A DNA stretch of 8,339 bases from an uncultured Clostridium sp. (GTDB taxonomy: Bacteria > Bacillota > Clostridia > Lachnospirales > Lachnospiraceae): NCBI GenBank assembly GCA_905192625.1, contig CAJJLI010000065.1, positions 1 to 8,339 of the forward strand, in the 5' to 3' direction. Position numbers and translations under genes: made by a program. A model generated the notes under the pieces. It searched no databases, was not told where the DNA came from, and saw nothing but the letters and a program-made list of their open reading frames with translations. Of the stretch, positions 4,423-8,339 are shown piece after piece; position 1 is the stretch's first letter, and each line of letters starts with the position of its first letter.

Positions 4423-5028
4423 CTACTTAATAAAACAATTAAAAGCATATATTAAATAATATCCTATAAAATATAGAAGTAATGTATAAAATAATACCCA
4501 TAAGATAAAAAATCTTCCAAGATAGCCTCTCACAAGCCAAATTCCACCTTTTGATCCTTTTGACGAGTTACAACTCTTGCAGGCACATACGAGGTTTCTT
4601 TTATCATTAATATCTTCGATTCCAAATTTTTTTAGTAGTCTTATGTTAATACTGGAATACGAACTGTTTTTAACTTTATTGATAGGAAAAAAGTGATCTA
4701 CTGTAACTTTATCTTTTTTTAAGATTTTTCCACAATATACACAATGATAATATCTTCCATCACCAAAAATTCCTTTATTGTTCTCAAAATATACTTCTCT
4801 GTAGTTATGAGCCCTTGTGTACGCCAGATCTGTTATATTTACTCTCAGTTTATTTTTTATACAGTACTCTTTGATTGCATTTGCTTTATCTTCATCTGCC
4901 TTGCCGACCCACTTACCAGAATATTTTCCTGTTTTTTTAAAAGATAACCCAAATGCATTTAAATCGCACCTGCAGTAATATGTTTTATTAATACCGTTGT
5001 AGACTTCTATCAGTTTCTTCATTGTCAT
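4423..5028 (-). CDS. HNH endonuclease with a hydrophobic C-terminal tail
   Basis: Residues 96-157 form an HNH nuclease with zinc-binding cysteines: CVYC (96-99), VDHFFPI with Asp111-His112 as the catalytic pair, NDKRNLVCAC (141-150), then C153-N154 and Lys157. HNH enzymes nick or cut DNA with a single metal ion. The N-terminal 90 residues have no recognised domain. After the nuclease, residues 170-198 (FFILWVLFYTLLLYFIGYYLIY region) are strongly hydrophobic, long enough for one long or two short membrane segments. An HNH domain tethered at the C-terminus to the membrane is unusual. Two starts are possible, the ATG at 5028 or the one two codons later (5022); both lie inside the preceding coiled-coil gene and have weak ribosome binding sites, so translation is probably coupled. 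The overlap is about 40 nt. Confidence 0.78.
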   Translation of the reverse strand: MTMKKLIEVYNGINKTYYCRCDLNAFGLSFKKTGKYSGKWVGKADEDKANAIKEYCIKNKLRVNITDLAYTRAHNYREVYFENNKGIFGDGRYYHCVYCGKILKKDKVTVDHFFPINKVKNSSYSSINIRLLKKFGIEDINDKRNLVCACKSCNSSKGSKGGIWLVRGYLGRFFILWVLFYTLLLYFIGYYLIYAFNCFIK

Positions 5029-5230
5029 TAGTCACTTCTTTTTTTTGGATAGTATTTTCAAGTTCATTTTGAATTGCTGTCAACTTTTCTTTAACTCTGT
5101 TTAATGGTGTTAATTCCTCTTTTGCTTCTTTCTTTATTTTCTCCATCTTATCTATTTGATTTTGTGCATCATTAATTTTTTTCTCCAACGCTGCTATTTT
5201 TTTATTTAATTCTCTAATTTGTTTGTCCAT
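4988..5230 (-). CDS. Small coiled-coil protein downstream of the relaxase
   Basis: An 80-residue, highly charged protein dominated by heptad-like Leu/Ile spacing (residues 2-62, for example IRELNKKIAALEKKI), predicted to be a coiled coil. It has no membrane segment, no helix-turn-helix and no cysteines. Short coiled-coil proteins are common next to relaxase genes in Bacillota mobile elements, where some assist relaxosome assembly or are of unknown function; I cannot say which applies. The ATG follows AAAGGATGG at acceptable spacing, just after the hairpin that ends the relaxase gene. Its 3' end overlaps the HNH start by about 40 nt in another frame, tying the two together in one operon. Confidence 0.7.
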   Translation of the reverse strand: MDKQIRELNKKIAALEKKINDAQNQIDKMEKIKKEAKEELTPLNRVKEKLTAIQNELENTIQKKEVTNDNEETDRSLQRY

Positions 5231-5252
5231 AACTTATCCATCCTTTCTTAAA

Positions 5253-5283
5253 ATATAATAGAGGCAAACTGCCTCTTTTATAT
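5253..5283 (-). terminator. Hairpin after the relaxase gene
   Basis: Two 14-nt arms (5253-5266 and 5270-5283) pair with a single T:T mismatch around a 3-nt loop; the GC core is AGAGGCA/TGCCTCT. It starts 10 nt beyond the relaxase stop, the usual place for a terminator, but the following minus-strand sequence (ATTATATTTTAAG) is only weakly T-rich. It may therefore attenuate rather than stop transcription into the coiled-coil gene. The core repeats that of the hairpin at 2604-2626. Confidence 0.6.
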
Positions 5284-5292
5284 GATTTATTT

Positions 5293-6597
5293 TTATAATG
5301 AGCGCTCAAATGAATTAGTCCTAATTTCTTTCTGTGCTTTTTTTACCATATCGTCTAATTCTTTTTCAATTATTCTTGAAGCATTACTGCTTTCCATTAT
5401 TGCTTTTGACAATTCATCTAAAATACCTGCCTGCAACAGAGAACTTCGACAACTCATAGAATGCTTCGATGCGTTAACAGCACTAAATTTATTTATATAC
5501 GAATGTTTCTTAGCACTCGTTTTGATTGTTTCCTTTTTGATTTTATTTTCCAATTTAGAATAATGTTCATTATCCAAACGATAATTTTTAATATTCTGCA
5601 ATACCATATTGGCTATTCTAGTCCTCAGCTCCTTATCCTTATTCTCGAAGGAGCGATTCTGCTCCATCTTCTCCTCATCACTAAAATAACGGTTATTAAA
5701 CATTTCTTTTTCTTTTTGAAGATGTTTTTTATATTGACAGTAAAATAATTTAACATTATTTGTATTTAAAATTATGTCAACAATTTTATCAATATCATCA
5801 TGATATGGTCGAATGTTTTTTGAATTATATTTTAAACTCCCGTTTAGCGGTAATTTATCATTGAGATCTAAAAGAAGATTGATGATTCCGTTATTTTTCT
5901 TAAAACACTTTTTTGAATTATTTTTTGAAGACTTAAATAATTTTATTAATTCATCATTTTTAATACAATTTAATAATTCCTCTTTTAAATTATCTCGTTC
6001 GATATAAATTTCGCTATTAAGTGCCATTGTTCTAATAACATTTGACCGTACTTTATTAAATTTCTTTTTTGAGATTTTATAATAACGTTTTGTTGGTTCT
6101 TTTTCAAACATCCACACATGACAGTGCGGATTATCTGTATTGGTATGATAATATGCGCCCCATTCGACATTTTGCGGATCAAAACCTAATGCACGAATAT
6201 TTTTCTCCATAGATTTAGTCATTAACTTCTGCATATTAGTCTTAGTAATTATATTACTGTTCTGGGCAAATTCCTTTTCGAAAGAAAACACAAAGCGCCA
6301 TAATATTTTTGGCTGATATTTTTCCATCAGCCTGTTCGCCTCTCCTTTTTCAAGATTACCATTTCTATTAAATCCACCAGTAGACCCGATTCGATAATCA
6401 TAATAATTGAAAGCATCTTGTGAATTTATCTGATATGTGTCATCATCTTCGTTTTCATCAACAGTATAATCACAAGCTTCTTTTCGCTCATAGTAATCAA
6501 CCATCTCATCAGTATTAATTTGTTTTTTAATATTTTTACAGCTGTTGCCTGCATATTCTGTTTTAACAAATTCAGCATTAAAAATAATTTCAGCCAT
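5293..6597 (-). CDS. MobL-type HUH relaxase
   Basis: Relaxases nick one strand at the origin of transfer, stay covalently attached through a tyrosine, and pilot that strand into the recipient. The 434-residue protein shows the metal-binding HUH motif in NPHCHVWMFE (His158-x-His160), with a third histidine at 151 in AYYHTNTDN. The MEKYQPKILWRFVFSF block (91-106) and the RIGSTGGF segment (69-76) are typical of MobL/MOBP-like relaxases of Bacillota. The likely catalytic tyrosine is Tyr35 or Tyr36 in MVDYYERKEA; this is inference from position. The C-terminal half (about 215-434) is rich in lysine, asparagine and glutamate and lacks a helicase or primase domain. The start overlaps the coupling-protein stop by 8 nt (ATGGCTGA) and lacks a strong ribosome binding site, so translation is probably coupled. 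No origin of transfer is recognisable in the window. Confidence 0.9.
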   Translation of the reverse strand: MAEIIFNAEFVKTEYAGNSCKNIKKQINTDEMVDYYERKEACDYTVDENEDDDTYQINSQDAFNYYDYRIGSTGGFNRNGNLEKGEANRLMEKYQPKILWRFVFSFEKEFAQNSNIITKTNMQKLMTKSMEKNIRALGFDPQNVEWGAYYHTNTDNPHCHVWMFEKEPTKRYYKISKKKFNKVRSNVIRTMALNSEIYIERDNLKEELLNCIKNDELIKLFKSSKNNSKKCFKKNNGIINLLLDLNDKLPLNGSLKYNSKNIRPYHDDIDKIVDIILNTNNVKLFYCQYKKHLQKEKEMFNNRYFSDEEKMEQNRSFENKDKELRTRIANMVLQNIKNYRLDNEHYSKLENKIKKETIKTSAKKHSYINKFSAVNASKHSMSCRSSLLQAGILDELSKAIMESSNASRIIEKELDDMVKKAQKEIRTNSFERSL

Positions 6598-8339
6598 TTC
6601 TTGCTTTACCGTCCCTAATTACTCTAGCAACACTTGCTAGTTCTCTTAACTGCGGTACTGATAAATCATCTATTTTCTTCATTAACGTAGACTGCTTTTG
6701 GGATGAGTTATTATCAAATGACTGCAATGCTGTCTTTACCATTTTTACTCTATCAGCCGATTCAGTTAAATGCCTCTGTTTATCTGCTACATCTATTGGA
6801 TTTATATAATCAAAAAATTCTTTTGATTTTAGATATTTCATTATTTCTTTTCTTGATAGTATTTTGTTGCAGTTGGCAATATGCTGAATAACATGCTTTT
6901 TTACACTTTCAGACAGATCATCTCTCATAGACCAGTACCAGTATAGTTCTTTTTCATTAGGCATTGAATTTTTTTGAGTCAGTATTGGTCTCCTTCTTTC
7001 ACTCATACTAATTGAATTACAATCTTCATCTGTATAAACCGCTCGTCTTATTTCAGTGTCTCGCAATTCAAAACATCTCGGGACTGCCCAGTTTAGTTCC
7101 CTGTCTGCTTTACTAATTTCCGTTTCATCCGTTTTCATTTCTTCGTACCATGGATACTCTGAGCAGTCAGGTAAATATACTTTTGAAGGAGAAAAGTAAG
7201 TCCTCTTAACAATAATACCATTTCCATCACGATTGTCCGCCACCATTAATTCATTTGCATCAACAAGCTGTCTTTTAGACATTGAATAGTTCACACCACT
7301 GCCAGTAGAAGAAGCAATCGGGTTATAATTGGCACTATGACTTGGACCCCAGATTGTTTCATCACCAATACTCTCAGCAACTTCCTTGCATGTATTCAAA
7401 TCTGCACTTGAGATAAAATAAGTAAGGTTACAGTTACCCCGAATAATTCTTGCAATCGATTCATCGTATCTATCATTCAGCTGATCAAATCCCTGCACAT
7501 ACAAGTGGTATACAATTCCTCTAGAAAGGGCTACAGTCATTTTGCTCTGCATCGCATCAATTGTAGGCATATTCCCAAATTCATCATAAATCATGTGTAC
7601 CTTTTTTTTCAATCTTCTTCCCTGCATTCTATTAGCTTCAAAGACTAGAGTTTGATATGACTGGTCAAAACATATACCTGCAATTCTATCATAAGTTTTT
7701 TTCTCATCAGGATTAACAATAAACAAAGCACGCTTGCCCTCTGTAAATTCTCTGAAACTGAAATCACTCTTACTAAGTACCTTCATCAGTTTAATACTCG
7801 AAAAGAGCTGTAAAGTTGCCAATGCACTTGTCATAAAAGAACCTCTCGTCTTTTCAGGTGAATTAGTAATTGTCGTATAAGCTGTTCTTGCTATATCTGT
7901 CTCATCAAGAGAATTCATATATGCAGAAAGTTTCATCTTCTTGTCGTTAGGATTATTGTTGTATGCCTGCTCACCTCCAAGAAGAGCAAGCGTCTGATAA
8001 ACAGAATAGAAATTCTTTTTATCTTCAGATACATTAGCCTGACAGTTTGCTAATATAATTCCTTTAATAAGTGCCTTTTGACCGTCTATCCAGATTTGTT
8101 CACCTTTCCCACTATCAACAACGATTGATGTTACCATATCCTGACTGTACTGATCTGCATTATCAATATCTGGATCATCTCTATCCTGCAAACAATCAAT
8201 TATTGAATCTAACGGATTCCATCCATCGCTGTATTGTAAATTTCTAAAATCAAGACAGTTAACTTTATAATCTTTTTTCTTCTCCAGAAAATTTCTAAAA
8301 TCAAAATACATTTCTTTTTTAGGGTCATTAAATATCATT
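6590..8339 (-). CDS. VirD4/TraG-type type IV coupling protein, N-terminus cut by window edge
   Basis: Coupling proteins are inner-membrane ATPases that bring the relaxase-DNA complex to the type IV secretion channel. The visible 582 residues begin at MIFNDPKKEMY, which matches the 'DPKGE' strand found shortly after the Walker A loop in this family. The membrane segments and Walker A therefore lie beyond position 8339 and the frame is open to the edge, so this ATG is not the true start. Walker B is HMIYDEFGNMP (about 248-258, Asp252-Glu253). It is followed by the ALSRGIVYHLYVQGFDQLNDRYD block, the usual Arg/Gln sensor region, and a later segment around MSKRQLVDANELM. The C-terminal 150 residues are family-variable and may contact the relaxase. 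It is the first gene of the transfer operon seen here and overlaps the relaxase start. Confidence 0.92.
   Translation of the reverse strand, partial: MIFNDPKKEMYFDFRNFLEKKKDYKVNCLDFRNLQYSDGWNPLDSIIDCLQDRDDPDIDNADQYSQDMVTSIVVDSGKGEQIWIDGQKALIKGIILANCQANVSEDKKNFYSVYQTLALLGGEQAYNNNPNDKKMKLSAYMNSLDETDIARTAYTTITNSPEKTRGSFMTSALATLQLFSSIKLMKVLSKSDFSFREFTEGKRALFIVNPDEKKTYDRIAGICFDQSYQTLVFEANRMQGRRLKKKVHMIYDEFGNMPTIDAMQSKMTVALSRGIVYHLYVQGFDQLNDRYDESIARIIRGNCNLTYFISSADLNTCKEVAESIGDETIWGPSHSANYNPIASSTGSGVNYSMSKRQLVDANELMVADNRDGNGIIVKRTYFSPSKVYLPDCSEYPWYEEMKTDETEISKADRELNWAVPRCFELRDTEIRRAVYTDEDCNSISMSERRRPILTQKNSMPNEKELYWYWSMRDDLSESVKKHVIQHIANCNKILSRKEIMKYLKSKEFFDYINPIDVADKQRHLTESADRVKMVKTALQSFDNNSSQKQSTLMKKIDDLSVPQLRELASVARVIRDGKARNG

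Noticed and set aside
5253..5283. Origin of transfer candidate
   Set aside because: The inverted repeat lies next to the relaxase gene but at its 3' end, follows the stop codon by 10 nt and shares its core with another gene-end hairpin, so a terminator is the simpler reading. No nic-like sequence is recognisable.
5461..6182. Several 60-95-codon frames on either strand inside the relaxase region
   Set aside because: They are hydrophobic or low-complexity by-products of AT-rich coding sequence read in other frames, with no start signals, and overlap a strongly supported relaxase.
1..8339. CRISPR array or insertion sequence
   Set aside because: No regularly spaced direct repeats, no terminal inverted repeats flanking a transposase, and no transposase gene are visible.

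Overview
This is an AT-rich (roughly 30% GC) window of 8.3 kb. Every supportable gene lies on the minus strand, so transcription runs from high to low coordinates. Base composition, strong AGGAGG-type ribosome binding sites, a MobL-type relaxase, a VirD4/TraG-type coupling protein and a serine recombinase together point to a Bacillota (Firmicutes) host, probably a gut Clostridia or Erysipelotrichia-like bacterium. They also point to an integrative conjugative or mobilizable element. The host assignment is inference from style; no rRNA or tRNA is present.

Layout in the direction of transcription. (1) Transfer module, 8339 to 5293: the C-terminal part of a type IV coupling protein ATPase, cut by the window edge, overlapping by 8 nt an HUH relaxase that ends in a hairpin terminator. 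(2) Cargo operon, 5230 to 3464: a small coiled-coil protein, an HNH nuclease with a hydrophobic C-terminal tail, a protein of unknown function, and a small PD-(D/E)XK nuclease-like protein, all overlapping or closely spaced. (3) A self-contained nucleotidyltransferase/HEPN toxin-antitoxin-like pair, 3440 to 2604, with its own extended -10 promoter and its own terminator. (4) A decayed stretch, 2571 to 2449: the first 12 codons of a topoisomerase III (topB) gene joined directly to the 3' end of a topoisomerase-type zinc-ribbon gene. (5) A SprT-like zinc metalloprotease and a two-zinc-ribbon protein, 2350 to 1394. (6) A basic protein of unknown function with a possible PSP1-like N-terminal domain, 1323 to 721. 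(7) Non-coding DNA with repeats and hairpins, 720 to 463; this is the longest gene-free stretch and is under 300 nt. (8) A serine recombinase, 462 to about 58, whose reading frame breaks off just after the catalytic domain where the sequence switches abruptly to GC-rich DNA at the left edge.

How they work together: relaxase and coupling protein are the DNA-processing and docking parts of conjugation, and the serine recombinase would integrate and excise the element. The genes between them look like accessory cargo: DNA maintenance (zinc ribbon, SprT-like protease, former topoisomerase) and possible defence or stability functions (HNH, PD-(D/E)XK, nucleotidyltransferase/HEPN). The most unusual signals are the topB deletion scar, the membrane-tailed HNH gene with two unstudied partners, the abrupt left junction, two nearly identical terminator hairpins 2.6 kb apart, and clustered TAGTTAA repeats ahead of the recombinase.
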